Source: Chryseobacterium hagamense (GTDB lineage: Bacteria; Bacteroidota; Bacteroidia; Flavobacteriales; Weeksellaceae). From it: a stretch of 64,000 nucleotides of DNA. The position numbers and the translations under genes were made by a program. Position 1 is the first letter of the stretch. Each line of letters begins with the position of its first letter. The stretch spans positions 1 to 64,000 of the forward strand of contig NZ_BJYJ01000003.1 in the NCBI RefSeq assembly GCF_007991455.1. The letters are read 5' to 3'. Shown in pieces: positions 17,623-26,349 of the stretch. The notes under the pieces were generated by a model. That model saw nothing but the letters and a program-made list of their open reading frames with translations, was not told the DNA's origin and did not search any database.

Positions 17623-18654
17623 TCAGATTATCGTTTTTCCGCTGCGTCTGCTGTTAAAAATACTTTCATTGCGGCCTGTATTGCTGTTGTTCTCGGTGGG
17701 CATCAAAAGAATAATCAGCATAATCCCGAAATCCAGCAAAATACATCCGGCGAGAACGACCAGTTGAAACATTCCGAAATTTTTGATGGCATGGCTGAAC
17801 GCATAACCGATTTTACCGACCTCCTGGGTTTCCGAATGTGCCGGCTCAAACTTAAACTGATCTCTTCCGAAAATAGATTCCGCCCTGCTGCCTAACCGGT
17901 TGTATTCCGTCAGGGATTTATCGATCTGCCCCTGTGCCATCATATTTATGGCTTCAGGCGGCGACTGTAAAAGGGTCTGGATTTCTTTGTTCCATCGTAG
18001 AGAAGCGTCATTGATGTCACTCATCAGCCTTTTCTCTTCAGGTGTCAGATTGTAGACCATCTGGACAATCTGCTCCTCCATCCGGTCGGCCAGGTCGGCA
18101 TATCCATCGGGAGTTTCGCTGACCGGCGTAAGCGGGGTTACTTTCTTACCGATCATTTTCTCGATTCTTGCCAGGATCTGTCTTGCTTCAGGACCTATCC
18201 CGACATTCTTAGGATCACTGATCTGGATTTTCAGGAGATTCAGTTCGCTTCTGATGGCCTGCCGTACTTTAGCATCCGGCACTGAGTAATTCAGCTTGGA
18301 TTCCACACCGGTTTCAAGGGCACTGAATTTTTCATTAACGTCCCGCAGCTCGGTCGTATAAATATCGGTTCTCATAAACCGGGTGTACAAGGCATTGAAA
18401 TTCGCTACAAAGCAGAAGATGGCGAAGAAAAAATAGATCCAGCCCAGCGATGATGCGGATCCACCGCCAGTTTTTGCCCGCCTGATCTGCCAGAGCAGAA
18501 AAAGAAGGATCAGGGAAAGCACTAAAGCGACAACAAAGGAACTCCCTCCAAAGATCTGCTGCAGCCCCATCCAGGTCTGATAGAAACTCACGCCGATCAG
18601 CATGACCGCCAGGATACCGAGAAACAGGTCGGTTACCGTAATTTTTGTATTCAT
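17623..18654 (-). CDS. four-helix membrane protein of the GTPase unit
   Basis: 343 residues. Transmembrane helices are predicted at about 8-28, 37-57, 70-90 and 293-315. Between helices 3 and 4 lies a soluble helical domain of about 200 residues (KFSALETGVESKL, EEQIVQMVYNLTPEEKRL, IQTLLQSPPEAINMMA), probably periplasmic if the N-terminus is inside. The last 25 residues are basic and cytoplasmic. I do not recognise a named family. It is the first gene of a tight three-gene unit (gaps of 14 and -1 bases), so it probably anchors the GTPase complex in the inner membrane. Confidence 0.7.
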   Translation of the reverse strand: MNTKITVTDLFLGILAVMLIGVSFYQTWMGLQQIFGGSSFVVALVLSLILLFLLWQIRRAKTGGGSASSLGWIYFFFAIFCFVANFNALYTRFMRTDIYTTELRDVNEKFSALETGVESKLNYSVPDAKVRQAIRSELNLLKIQISDPKNVGIGPEARQILARIEKMIGKKVTPLTPVSETPDGYADLADRMEEQIVQMVYNLTPEEKRLMSDINDASLRWNKEIQTLLQSPPEAINMMAQGQIDKSLTEYNRLGSRAESIFGRDQFKFEPAHSETQEVGKIGYAFSHAIKNFGMFQLVVLAGCILLDFGIMLIILLMPTENNSNTGRNESIFNSRRSGKTII

Positions 18655-18760
18655 AGTTAAAAGTTATCGTATGTTATGTATTATTTGCGACGGCAAGGTA
18701 TTGCGGTTTTCAGCATTTTCATTACGGTTTTCCGTAAAACGGGAAATATTTACAGGATAA

Positions 18761-18799
18761 AACAAAAGAAAAATGCCTCTGTTTTACAACAAAGGCATT
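18761..18799 (-). terminator. Rho-independent terminator of purL
   Basis: AATGCCT / AGGCATT stem with a loop containing TGTTTTACAAC, T-rich on the minus-strand 3' side, just past the purL stop. Confidence 0.75.
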
Positions 18800-18824
18800 C
18801 TATTTATTTTATGTATCCGATTAC

Positions 18825-21800
18825 TTATTTAAAGTACTCCACTCCATTCTTAAAGATGTTGTGGTAATTCGCAGTCGGGATGTTTTTCATCAGTCCTTCG
18901 GCAAAACGTTCCGGGTGGCCCATTCTTCCGAAAATTTTTCCGTCCGGGCTGGTTACCCCTTCGATTCCGAATAATGAATTGTTCGGGTTGAACGGCATTC
19001 CGTGGGCGATGTTCCCTTCCAGATCCAGGTATTGCGTGGCAATCTGCCCATTTTCATACAGCTTTTGGATTTCTGCTTCGGACGCCATGAAACGTCCTTC
19101 CCCGTGGGAAATCGGGATGGTAAATACCTGATCCTTCATTCCTTTCAGCCAAGGCGATTCGTCATTTACGACTCTTACGTTCACCATCTGGGAAATATGC
19201 CTTCTGATCGCATTATGAGCTAAAGTCGGTGAATCTTCATCCAGGTCCTTGATCCTTCCGTAAGGCAGCAATCCTGATTTTACCAGTGCCTGGAATCCGT
19301 TACAGATCCCGATGATCATCCCGTCCCTGTCTAACAGTTCGTGAACGGCATTTCTCATTTTTTCGTTCTTCAGCACATTTACGATGAATTTAGCAGAACC
19401 GTCCGGCTCATCACCGGCAGAGAAGCCTCCTGAGAACGCTAAAATCTGGGAAGAAGCGATTTCTTTTACCCATGCATCGATGCTTTCTTCCAGCAACCGG
19501 TGGCGGATGTTGATCAACGGCAGACTGCTGATGGCTGCGCCTTCTTTGGCAAAAGCATTCAGCGTATCATATTCACAGTTGGTTCCAGGGAATACCGGAG
19601 CAAATACTTTCGGCCGGGCGATGCCATGTTTTTTGATGAAGATGTTTCTTGGGTTTACTGAATTTAATTTTTCATCCAGTTCAATCGTAAGCTTTTCTTT
19701 TTCAACCGTCGGGAATAGCTTTTCAAAAGTTCCGGTATAGGAGGATTCAAGATCTGAAATCCGGAATCCGGAACGGTTGATGCTCAGCACCTGCTCTTCT
19801 GTGACTTCCCCGATCAATTGAAGGTCAACGGAGCTCAGTTCCTCCGCAGATTCGATGATCAGGCTTCCTATCTTTTTAGACATTAAAGCATTTTCTTCAA
19901 CAGTCACCTCAGCTCCCAAACGGTTCCCGAAGCTCATTTTTGCCAGGGCAACCGCAACACCGCCTTCTTTCACGGTTTTTACGGAAAGGATTTTCCCGGC
20001 TTTGATGTTTTCAAAAATCAGTTCGAAAACCGCTTTTAAAGCATCATAGTTCGGCAGCCCATTTTCCTGGGCAGTATGGTTAAAGAAATAGATCTTATTT
20101 CCAGCTTTTTTAAATTCAGGAGAAATGATGTTCTTCTTTTCGCCGTTGGCGCAGGCAAATGAAATTAAGGTAGGTGGCACATTCAGGTCCTGGTAGGTTC
20201 CGCTCATCGAGTCTTTTCCTCCGATGGCAGCCAGGCCGAGGTTCATCTGAGCGTCGTAAGCTCCCAGTAATGAAGCCAGAGGCTTGCCCCACTTTTCAGG
20301 GTTCTGCCCTAGTTTTTCAAAATATTCCTGGAAGCTCAGCCTGATGTTTTTGTAATCGCCGCCCATCGCTACGATCTTCGCCACACTTTCCACTACGGCA
20401 TACGAGGCTCCCAATAATGAATTCTGCCTGGAAATCTCCGCATCAAAGCCCCAGCTCGCCAGGGAAACGGTTTCAATATCTTTTGCTCCGATGACCGGAA
20501 GGGTCTGAACGCTTCCTTCCATTAAGGTCTGTTGGTACTTTCCACCCAAAGGCATCGCAACGGTTGTCGCGCCAATGGAAGAGTCGAACATTTCCAGCAG
20601 TCCTTTCTGGGATGCTACATTTTTATCGCTTAATATTTTTAAGAAATTCTCTTCGCTGAATGCCTGGGTTTCTTCTTTTACTTCGTTCAGGTGGGTAATT
20701 TTCACCTCCTGGCTCTTGGAACAGCCGTTCGTATCCAGGAATTCCCTTGAAAGATCCACGATCTTATCTCCTTTCCAGAACATCTGCATCCTTCCGGAAT
20801 CGGTTACTTTCGCTACCTCAACGGCAACGATGTTTTCCGCTTCGCAGAATTTAATAAACTGTTCCTTATCTTTCGGATCCACCACCACGGCCATTCTCTC
20901 CTGGGATTCTGAAATAGCGAGTTCCGTTCCGTTCAGTCCTTCATATTTTAAAGGCAGAACGTCCAGGTTTACCTCTAAGGAATCGGCAATTTCACCGATG
21001 GCTACCGATACCCCTCCGGCTCCGAAGTCGTTGGATTTTTTAATCAGCTTCGTTACTTCAGGATTTCTGAACAGCCTCTGGATTTTGCGTTCTTCCACCG
21101 CATTTCCTTTCTGTACTTCTGAACTCATGGTATGGATCGAGGTTTCGTCCTGTTCTTTTGAGCTTCCGCTGGCTCCTCCAACACCGTCGCGGCCCGTTGC
21201 GCCTCCCAGGATAATAACGGAATCACCTGCTTCCGGCTTCTCCCTTCTTACCCAATCTACAGGAACGGCCCCGGTTACAAAGCCTACTTCCATACGCTTG
21301 GCTTTATAGCCTTCATCATAGATTTCAGAAACCATGGTGGTAGCCAGACCGATCTGGTTCCCATACGAGGAATATCCGTTAGCGGCCTGTTTGGTAATGG
21401 TTTTCTGAGGCAGTTTCCCCGGTAAAGTCTGATCCACCGGCTCCAGTACATCTGCCGCACCGGTTAACCTCATCGCCTGGAACACGAAAGAACGCCCGGA
21501 CAAAGGATCCCTGATCGCTCCTCCCAAACAGGTGGACGCCCCTCCGAACGGTTCGATTTCCGTCGGGTGGTTGTGGGTTTCATTTTTGAATAACAGATAC
21601 CATGGCTCTTTTTTACCGTCGTATTCCGCTTCGATCTGAATGGTGCAGGCATTGATTTCATCGGAAACCACCAGGTTTTCCAGATTGCCTGTTTTATGGA
21701 AATACCGGGCACAAACCGTCGCCAGATCCATCAGGGAAACCGGCTTCAGCTCGCGGCCTAAGAATTTTCTTTTTTCGATATAATCGTTGAAGATCGTTTC

Positions 21801-22520
21801 CAGCGTATGCCTGAACTGCCCTTCGAATTCGATGTTTGAAAGTTCCGTCTCGAAAGTCGTGTGGCGGCAGTGGTCGCTCCAGTACGTGTCCAGCACTTTC
21901 AGTTCGGTTTCCGTAGGGTTCCGCTGTTCGGATCTGAAGTATTCCTGAATGAATTTCAGATCGTCAAGCCCTAGAGCAAACCCATGGTTGTTATAGAAAA
22001 CTTCCAGTTGGGCGTCATCAAAACTGATGAAATTTTCGTGGGTGATGACTTTCGACGGTGCTTCTTCCGCAGGAATATCCAGAATGGAAAGATCTTTTTC
22101 CTGGGATTCCACTTTGTTGATCAGCAGGTCTTTGATTTTTACCAGGTCCGACTCTGAAACGCCTTCAAATTCGATCAGCTTTCCGCTTCGTACTTTGGAT
22201 TTTTCATTTTCCGTAAGCAAAGCGATGCACTGCTGCGCCGAATCTGCACGTTGGTCGTACTGCCCCGGCAAAAACTCCATGGCAAAATGGATGGATGAAG
22301 CAGGATTTTCCTCATGCAGGATGTCTGTCACGGGATCTACAAAGGTGCTGTTTACAGTTTTTTCAAATTCCCCGTCTTTCAAGGCGAAAATGTCGTATAC
22401 ATTGTACACTTTTACTTTCTGTACCGCGGGCACCACCGCTTTTACTTCATCAAAAATTTTTGGACTTTCCACATCGAAAATTCCTCTTTTTTCTACGAAA
22501 ATTCTTTTGTTTTGAGACAT
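18825..22520 (-). CDS. purL: phosphoribosylformylglycinamidine synthase, single-chain type
   Basis: 1231 residues, the long form in which the synthetase and the glutaminase are fused. It converts FGAR to FGAM with ATP and glutamine, step four of purine synthesis. The linker region holds YWSDHCRHTTF, the synthetase halves hold FKNETHNHPTEIEPFGGASTC and GGKDSMSGTY, and the C-terminal class I glutaminase contains PGTNCEYDT, the nucleophile elbow GICNGFQAL, and SHGEGRF with a catalytic His. No frameshift or missing motif is seen. Upstream, its -7 box lies inside a REP palindrome unit. purB follows at 24.5-25.9 kb but is separated by other genes. Confidence 0.97.
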   Translation of the reverse strand: MSQNKRIFVEKRGIFDVESPKIFDEVKAVVPAVQKVKVYNVYDIFALKDGEFEKTVNSTFVDPVTDILHEENPASSIHFAMEFLPGQYDQRADSAQQCIALLTENEKSKVRSGKLIEFEGVSESDLVKIKDLLINKVESQEKDLSILDIPAEEAPSKVITHENFISFDDAQLEVFYNNHGFALGLDDLKFIQEYFRSEQRNPTETELKVLDTYWSDHCRHTTFETELSNIEFEGQFRHTLETIFNDYIEKRKFLGRELKPVSLMDLATVCARYFHKTGNLENLVVSDEINACTIQIEAEYDGKKEPWYLLFKNETHNHPTEIEPFGGASTCLGGAIRDPLSGRSFVFQAMRLTGAADVLEPVDQTLPGKLPQKTITKQAANGYSSYGNQIGLATTMVSEIYDEGYKAKRMEVGFVTGAVPVDWVRREKPEAGDSVIILGGATGRDGVGGASGSSKEQDETSIHTMSSEVQKGNAVEERKIQRLFRNPEVTKLIKKSNDFGAGGVSVAIGEIADSLEVNLDVLPLKYEGLNGTELAISESQERMAVVVDPKDKEQFIKFCEAENIVAVEVAKVTDSGRMQMFWKGDKIVDLSREFLDTNGCSKSQEVKITHLNEVKEETQAFSEENFLKILSDKNVASQKGLLEMFDSSIGATTVAMPLGGKYQQTLMEGSVQTLPVIGAKDIETVSLASWGFDAEISRQNSLLGASYAVVESVAKIVAMGGDYKNIRLSFQEYFEKLGQNPEKWGKPLASLLGAYDAQMNLGLAAIGGKDSMSGTYQDLNVPPTLISFACANGEKKNIISPEFKKAGNKIYFFNHTAQENGLPNYDALKAVFELIFENIKAGKILSVKTVKEGGVAVALAKMSFGNRLGAEVTVEENALMSKKIGSLIIESAEELSSVDLQLIGEVTEEQVLSINRSGFRISDLESSYTGTFEKLFPTVEKEKLTIELDEKLNSVNPRNIFIKKHGIARPKVFAPVFPGTNCEYDTLNAFAKEGAAISSLPLINIRHRLLEESIDAWVKEIASSQILAFSGGFSAGDEPDGSAKFIVNVLKNEKMRNAVHELLDRDGMIIGICNGFQALVKSGLLPYGRIKDLDEDSPTLAHNAIRRHISQMVNVRVVNDESPWLKGMKDQVFTIPISHGEGRFMASEAEIQKLYENGQIATQYLDLEGNIAHGMPFNPNNSLFGIEGVTSPDGKIFGRMGHPERFAEGLMKNIPTANYHNIFKNGVEYFK

Positions 22521-22589
22521 TAGATGTCAGTTTTTATTTAGATTTATTTTTTATTTCAATGTTGTCTGGCATTTGCCATTTTTGTGATT

Positions 22590-22666
22590 ACAAAGATAGC
22601 ATTCCTACGGAATGCATAGCCTATCCAATGCTATATTTCTACACAGATTTCATTCCTAAGGAATAA
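22590..22666 (+). repeat. REPIN-like unit 1 (two palindromes)
   Basis: Contains GCATTCCTACGGAATGC (22599-22615) preceded by ACAAAGATA, then about 24 bases later TACACAGATTTCATTCC followed by TAAGGAATA. The same two-palindrome order recurs at 23294-23370 and, inverted, at 22729-22803. These flank the RAYT gene and are its likely substrates. Confidence 0.8.
22591..22598 (-). promoter_or_regulatory. -7 promoter box for purL, embedded in a REP unit
   Basis: Minus-strand TATCTTTG, an exact TAnnTTTG match, directly adjoining the palindrome at 22599. It lies 71 bases before the purL ATG. Confidence 0.5.
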
Positions 22667-22728
22667 ATAAAGTCTACTCTAAATGTCCAGAATATTTGGA
22701 CGCATATTTCAATTATCTTTTTCATAAC

Positions 22729-22803
22729 ATGAATTCCGGAGGAATCATATCTGTGTAGCTCATTAGATCCCACAATTATCAGCATTCCGGAGGAATGCTA
22801 TCT
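22729..22803 (-). repeat. REPIN-like unit 2, inverted orientation
   Basis: Read on the minus strand: AGATAGCATTCC-TCCG-GAATGC, a 24-base spacer, then TACACAGATATGATTCC-TCCG-GAAT. The palindrome arms match units 1 and 3, but the loop is CGGA/TCCG instead of TACG. It overlaps the stop codon of the RAYT gene at 22798. Confidence 0.8.
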
Positions 22804-23272
22804 CCCTCCGTCATAAAATTCAAACAGATATTTGTTTTTAAATTCAATTTCAAAAGCTTCCAGCATTACCAGATATTCCTCTTTAAAGCTTTTCTTCGAA
22901 TGGTGTTTTTCCTGATTTAAAATATAATTTACCACTTTATCCTTCTGGCTTTTCGCATACGAAAAAGCACCGTATCCCTCCTGCCATGAAAATTTCCCGA
23001 AACACAACTTTCTTTCATTAATAAAATTCGTTGATTCTATTTTCACGGTCTTCATTAACTCCGGAATCGTCATCTGCAGATTTTTGTAGCTGAAAAAAAA
23101 TATGGATATGATCCGGATTGGCATAAATGGCCAATACTTTCTGTTTCTTCGCTGTAAATATTCCATAAATGTATTTTTCTATTTCATTACGGGCATTAGA
23201 TTTTATCTTAATGTCACGTCCTTTTGTGGCAAAAACCACCTGAATGTAAATCTGTGTATAAATATTGGGCAT
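22798..23272 (-). pseudogene. REP-associated tyrosine transposase (RAYT, IS200-like TnpA), frameshifted
   Basis: Small HUH-type single-strand transposase. The first frame (23272-23018) opens MPNIYTQIYIQVVFATKGRD and carries the HUH motif as PDHIHIFF; the second frame (to 22798) continues SYKNLQMTIPELMKTVKIES and contains the catalytic Tyr in VVNYILNQEKHH. A run of eight A at 23093-23100 (plus strand) separates them; with seven, one 157-residue protein results, a normal RAYT length. It is flanked by three REPIN-like units, the usual setting of these domesticated transposases. Disruption could be mutation, sequencing error, or transcriptional slippage on the A8 run that lets some protein be made. 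Confidence 0.85.
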
Positions 23273-23293
23273 AATAATTTATTTTCATCATTT

Positions 23294-23370
23294 TACAAAG
23301 ATAGCATTCCTACGGAATGCAGATTTATTATTGCAATCTTGCTACACAGATTTCATTCCTACGGAATGAT
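23294..23370 (+). repeat. REPIN-like unit 3
   Basis: ACAAAGATA-GCATTCCTACGGAATGC (palindrome at 23304-23320), a spacer of about 22 bases, then TACACAGATTTCATTCC and ACGGAATGA (palindrome 23353-23369). Same orientation and nearly the same sequence as unit 1 at 22590. Confidence 0.8.
23296..23303 (-). promoter_or_regulatory. -7 promoter box for the RAYT gene, embedded in a REP unit
   Basis: Minus-strand TATCTTTG next to the palindrome at 23304, placed 23 bases before the RAYT ATG. Same arrangement as at purL. Confidence 0.45.
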
Positions 23371-23454
23371 TATCAAAATAAATAGGTGTCCTCAATTGTC
23401 GCATCGGTGATGCGAAAATCTACAACAATCTCTCATTTTTTATCATCATTATTT

Positions 23455-24417
23455 TTATAGTTCATTCCACTTATTCGGGGCATCCGGATGTTCTTTCTGA
23501 AATTCTTCAGCCTGCTTCTGCTGTTCTTTGAGCCATGCTGCATAAGGAATTTTTTCATTATCGAATTCGAGGGCAAAAATTTCCCTTTTATCTTCTGAAA
23601 CCAGAAATTTCAAACCGGACCATCCGGCTTCCGCTTTCCGGTAATCATAAGCATTTACCTGGTAAAAGGGGAAATTTTCTTTCGGACGTTCAACGATTTC
23701 GAAATACAATTTTTTATTTTCCTCCGATAATCTCTCGTAATGATTGACGTAATAGATGTCTGAAAGCTTTTTATTCTGCTTTTCAAAAAACTGAAGAACT
23801 TCTTTTTCTTTTTGAGTGTAGGAAAACGGATACGGATAATATTTTCCCTCCACTTCAACCGTACTTTTTGATTTTGCGACAGGCTTAGTAGCGTAACCTT
23901 TAGAATCCATGACGCCCCAAGTCCCGCCTACGATGGCTTTATGTTCCTTCTCCGTTTTTTCCCAGTCGCAGCCGTCGCAGTAAGCGGCATAGCCGTAATG
24001 AAAAGGTGAGACGAAATCATGTTTGGCTTCAATGATTACCTTCCCGTTTCTATCGGCAAAGCCCACTTTCCCGTTTTTAACGAACCGTCTCAGACCTTCC
24101 GAAAAATAATCGGCTCCGTTATCATACGCAAAGGGCCTGTACAGGAAATTACCTTTCCGGTCATACACATAGCCCCATGCATTTTTTTCCGGTCGTTCAT
24201 TTTTTTTCGGTCCGTCGAAATAAATGGTTTCCCCTTCTGCGGGCTCCCCATCTTTCAGATAAGAAAAAATGTTGAACTGGGCAGGAATAATGATTCTACC
24301 GTCTGAATTTTTAATACCGACCAAAGAGTCTTTGGTTTTAAAATACTTCAGCTGCTCTTTCTGCTGTGAAAAAGAAAGCGCGGGTATCAATAAAAGGACT
24401 CCGAATAATTGCTTCAT
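23455..24417 (-). CDS. secreted WG-repeat protein
   Basis: 320 residues with a signal peptide (ends ALSFSQ). At least four WG-type beta-hairpin repeats are visible in the first two thirds: DSLVGIKNSDGRIIIPAQF, AWGYVYDRKGNFLYRP, KVGFADRNGKVIIEAKHDF and TWGVMDSKGY. The remaining part is a charged, non-repeat domain. WG repeats build an extracellular or surface-exposed beta structure; their ligands are unknown. It lies between the REP/RAYT region and the purB terminator, as a single-gene unit. Confidence 0.85.
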   Translation of the reverse strand: MKQLFGVLLLIPALSFSQQKEQLKYFKTKDSLVGIKNSDGRIIIPAQFNIFSYLKDGEPAEGETIYFDGPKKNERPEKNAWGYVYDRKGNFLYRPFAYDNGADYFSEGLRRFVKNGKVGFADRNGKVIIEAKHDFVSPFHYGYAAYCDGCDWEKTEKEHKAIVGGTWGVMDSKGYATKPVAKSKSTVEVEGKYYPYPFSYTQKEKEVLQFFEKQNKKLSDIYYVNHYERLSEENKKLYFEIVERPKENFPFYQVNAYDYRKAEAGWSGLKFLVSEDKREIFALEFDNEKIPYAAWLKEQQKQAEEFQKEHPDAPNKWNEL

Positions 24418-24451
24418 GCACTGGGCGGATAATCATTAAACTTTAAACTTT

Positions 24452-24487
24452 GTGAAAGTAAATATGCAGCCCAAAAGGACTGCATAT
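24452..24487 (-). terminator. Rho-independent terminator of purB
   Basis: ATATGCAG..CC / GG..CTGCATAT stem with a four-base loop, followed on the minus strand by a T-rich tract. It lies immediately after the purB stop. Confidence 0.75.
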
Positions 24488-24491
24488 GGTG

Positions 24492-25919
24492 TTATACTTT
24501 AAGGTCAGCTTCGAGCCCGATCAGGTCTTTGTTCTGATCGATGATCGGCTGTACTTCGTTTTTGATGAATTCTTCGGTCTGGATCGGGGCAAAACCGATG
24601 AAGTTTTTAGGATCCAGCACTTCTTTCAGTTTCGACTTATCGAATTTTAAGGAGTCATCGTTGAGGATCCTTTCGATCAGGTCGTTTTCTTTTCCTTCCA
24701 TTTTCACCTGCCTGGAGGCTTCCATGGAGTGGACCCGGATCACTTCGTGGATTTCCTGACGGTCACCGCCGGCTTTTACTTCTTCCATGATGATGTATTC
24801 CGTTGCCATGAAAGGAAGCTCGTCCATGATGTGTTTATTGATCCTGTTCGGATACACGACGATCCCGTTCATGATGTTGTTCCAGATCAGTAAGATCGCG
24901 TCTACGGCTAAAAAGGCCTGCGGAATCGTTAAACGCTTGTTGGCAGAATCGTCCAGGGTCCTTTCGAACCACTGGGTTGAAGCAACCATCGCAGAACTGG
25001 TGGTCAGAGACATAACATATTTCGCCAGGGCACCGATTCTTTCGCTTCTCATCGGGTTACGCTTGTAAGCCATCGCCGACGAACCGATCTGGTTTTTCTC
25101 AAACGGCTCTTCGATTTCCTTCAGGTTCTGAAGCAGACGTAAATCGTTGGTGAATTTATGTGCCGACTGGGCGATGTTTCCTAATAAAGCCACCACTTTT
25201 GCATCGATCTTACGGTCATAGGTCTGTCCGGAAACCCCGAATACCTTTTCGAAGCCGAATCTTTTGGATAATTCTTTATCCAGATGTTTTACTTTTGAAT
25301 AATCACCGTCAAAAAGCTCCAGGAAGCTGGCTGCCGTTCCGGTAGTTCCTTTTACCCCTCTGAACCTCAAGGTTTCCAGGAAGAAATCCAGTTCTTCGAT
25401 ATCCAGCACCAGGCTCTGCAACCACAGGGTCGCTCTTTTTCCAACGGTAGTCAGCTGTGCCGGCTGGAAATGAGTGAACCCTAAGGTCGGAAGATCTTTA
25501 TATTCAATGGCAAAATCTGCTAAATTCTTGATCACATTAACGAGTTTTTTCTTCAGGATCAAAAGCCCGTCACGGATCTGGATAAGGTCTGTATTGTCTC
25601 CTACAAATGCGGAAGTTGCGCCCAGGTGGATGATTCCTTTGGCTGAAGGGGCCACATCTCCATAGGTATGAACATGCGCCATTACATCATGACGGAATTT
25701 CTTCTCGTATTCTGCCGCTTTATCATAATCGATGTTTTCGGCATTGGCTTTCAGTTCGGCAATCTGCTCTTCGGTAATGTCCAGGCCTAAGTCTTTTTCG
25801 ATCTCAGCCAGCGCGATCCAAAGTTTTCTCCAGGTACGGAATTTATTGTTGTGTGAGAAATTAAATAACATTTCTTCACTGGAGTAGCGCTCTTCCAATG
25901 GATTTTTGTAGGAATTCAT
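24492..25919 (-). CDS. purB: adenylosuccinate lyase
   Basis: 475 residues from the ATG at 25919. An open frame extends 40 codons further upstream but reads unlike protein of the family, and MNSYKNPLEERYSSEEM is the expected N-terminus. The enzyme cleaves SAICAR and adenylosuccinate in purine synthesis and the purine nucleotide cycle. It carries the fumarase/aspartase superfamily signature GSSAMAYKRNPMRSE, and upstream THFQPAQLTTVGKR and the HGYGDVAP-type VHTYGDVAP segments with active-site residues. A terminator follows. With purL, it makes this a region with two unlinked purine genes. Confidence 0.96.
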   Translation of the reverse strand: MNSYKNPLEERYSSEEMLFNFSHNNKFRTWRKLWIALAEIEKDLGLDITEEQIAELKANAENIDYDKAAEYEKKFRHDVMAHVHTYGDVAPSAKGIIHLGATSAFVGDNTDLIQIRDGLLILKKKLVNVIKNLADFAIEYKDLPTLGFTHFQPAQLTTVGKRATLWLQSLVLDIEELDFFLETLRFRGVKGTTGTAASFLELFDGDYSKVKHLDKELSKRFGFEKVFGVSGQTYDRKIDAKVVALLGNIAQSAHKFTNDLRLLQNLKEIEEPFEKNQIGSSAMAYKRNPMRSERIGALAKYVMSLTTSSAMVASTQWFERTLDDSANKRLTIPQAFLAVDAILLIWNNIMNGIVVYPNRINKHIMDELPFMATEYIIMEEVKAGGDRQEIHEVIRVHSMEASRQVKMEGKENDLIERILNDDSLKFDKSKLKEVLDPKNFIGFAPIQTEEFIKNEVQPIIDQNKDLIGLEADLKV

Positions 25920-26063
25920 TCTTTCTTTTACTTTAGGTAGGCAAAAATACGGTTTTTCGGTGAAAATTAAAAATGGTTTTGTCAGCAACCGGTGATGCAG
26001 ATGCCTGTAGATGATGATAAGGATTTTTATCGCGATCAATTGACGAAAGAATGACGAAGCCCC

Positions 26064-26188
26064 TAGCCCGGATCGCAGCGGTTACCCCACAGCGGCCCGG
26101 AGGGTTCGGGAGGGGATGGGTTTTGCGGCGGAGCGCATGGGAGAGCCTTGGCGCGAGGAGTATGAGCGGAGAGCCGGATCAAGCTCCT
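26064..26188 (+). repeat. dispersed hairpin repeat, family AGCCC...AGCT, copy 1
   Basis: Starts TAGCCCGGATCGCAGCGG and ends GCGGAGAGCCGG then AAGCTCC. AGC-CCGG at the left can pair with CCGG-bulge-AGCT at the right, enclosing a variable GC-rich middle. The copy at 29646-29725 has the same borders with a shorter middle. It also contains GCGAGGAGTA, found in both copies. Most of the gap 25920-26314 is this element; nothing else is seen there. Confidence 0.7.
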
Positions 26189-26314
26189 GAAAAGAATGGA
26201 TGATGAACAGCTGAAACCGGAAGTCTTTCCTGTCTATTCATTTCAGACATCGGGTTTCACACCGTGTTTTTGCCAGGAAGCATTTTCCGGATGTGGGACT
26301 TGCAGGCGGGCAAT

Positions 26315-26344
26315 AAAGAAGCCGCTTCTGAAAGCGGCTTCTTT
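26315..26344 (-). terminator. Rho-independent terminator of the GH3 gene
   Basis: AAAGAAGCCGCTT / AAGCGGCTTCTTT, a near-perfect 13-base stem with a four-base loop, just past the GH3 stop at 26350. Confidence 0.85.
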
Positions 26345-26349
26345 GGAAT

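Noticed and set aside
25920..26039. 40-codon N-terminal extension of purB
   Set aside because: The extension has no similarity to adenylosuccinate lyases, and the Met at 25919 gives the normal N-terminus.
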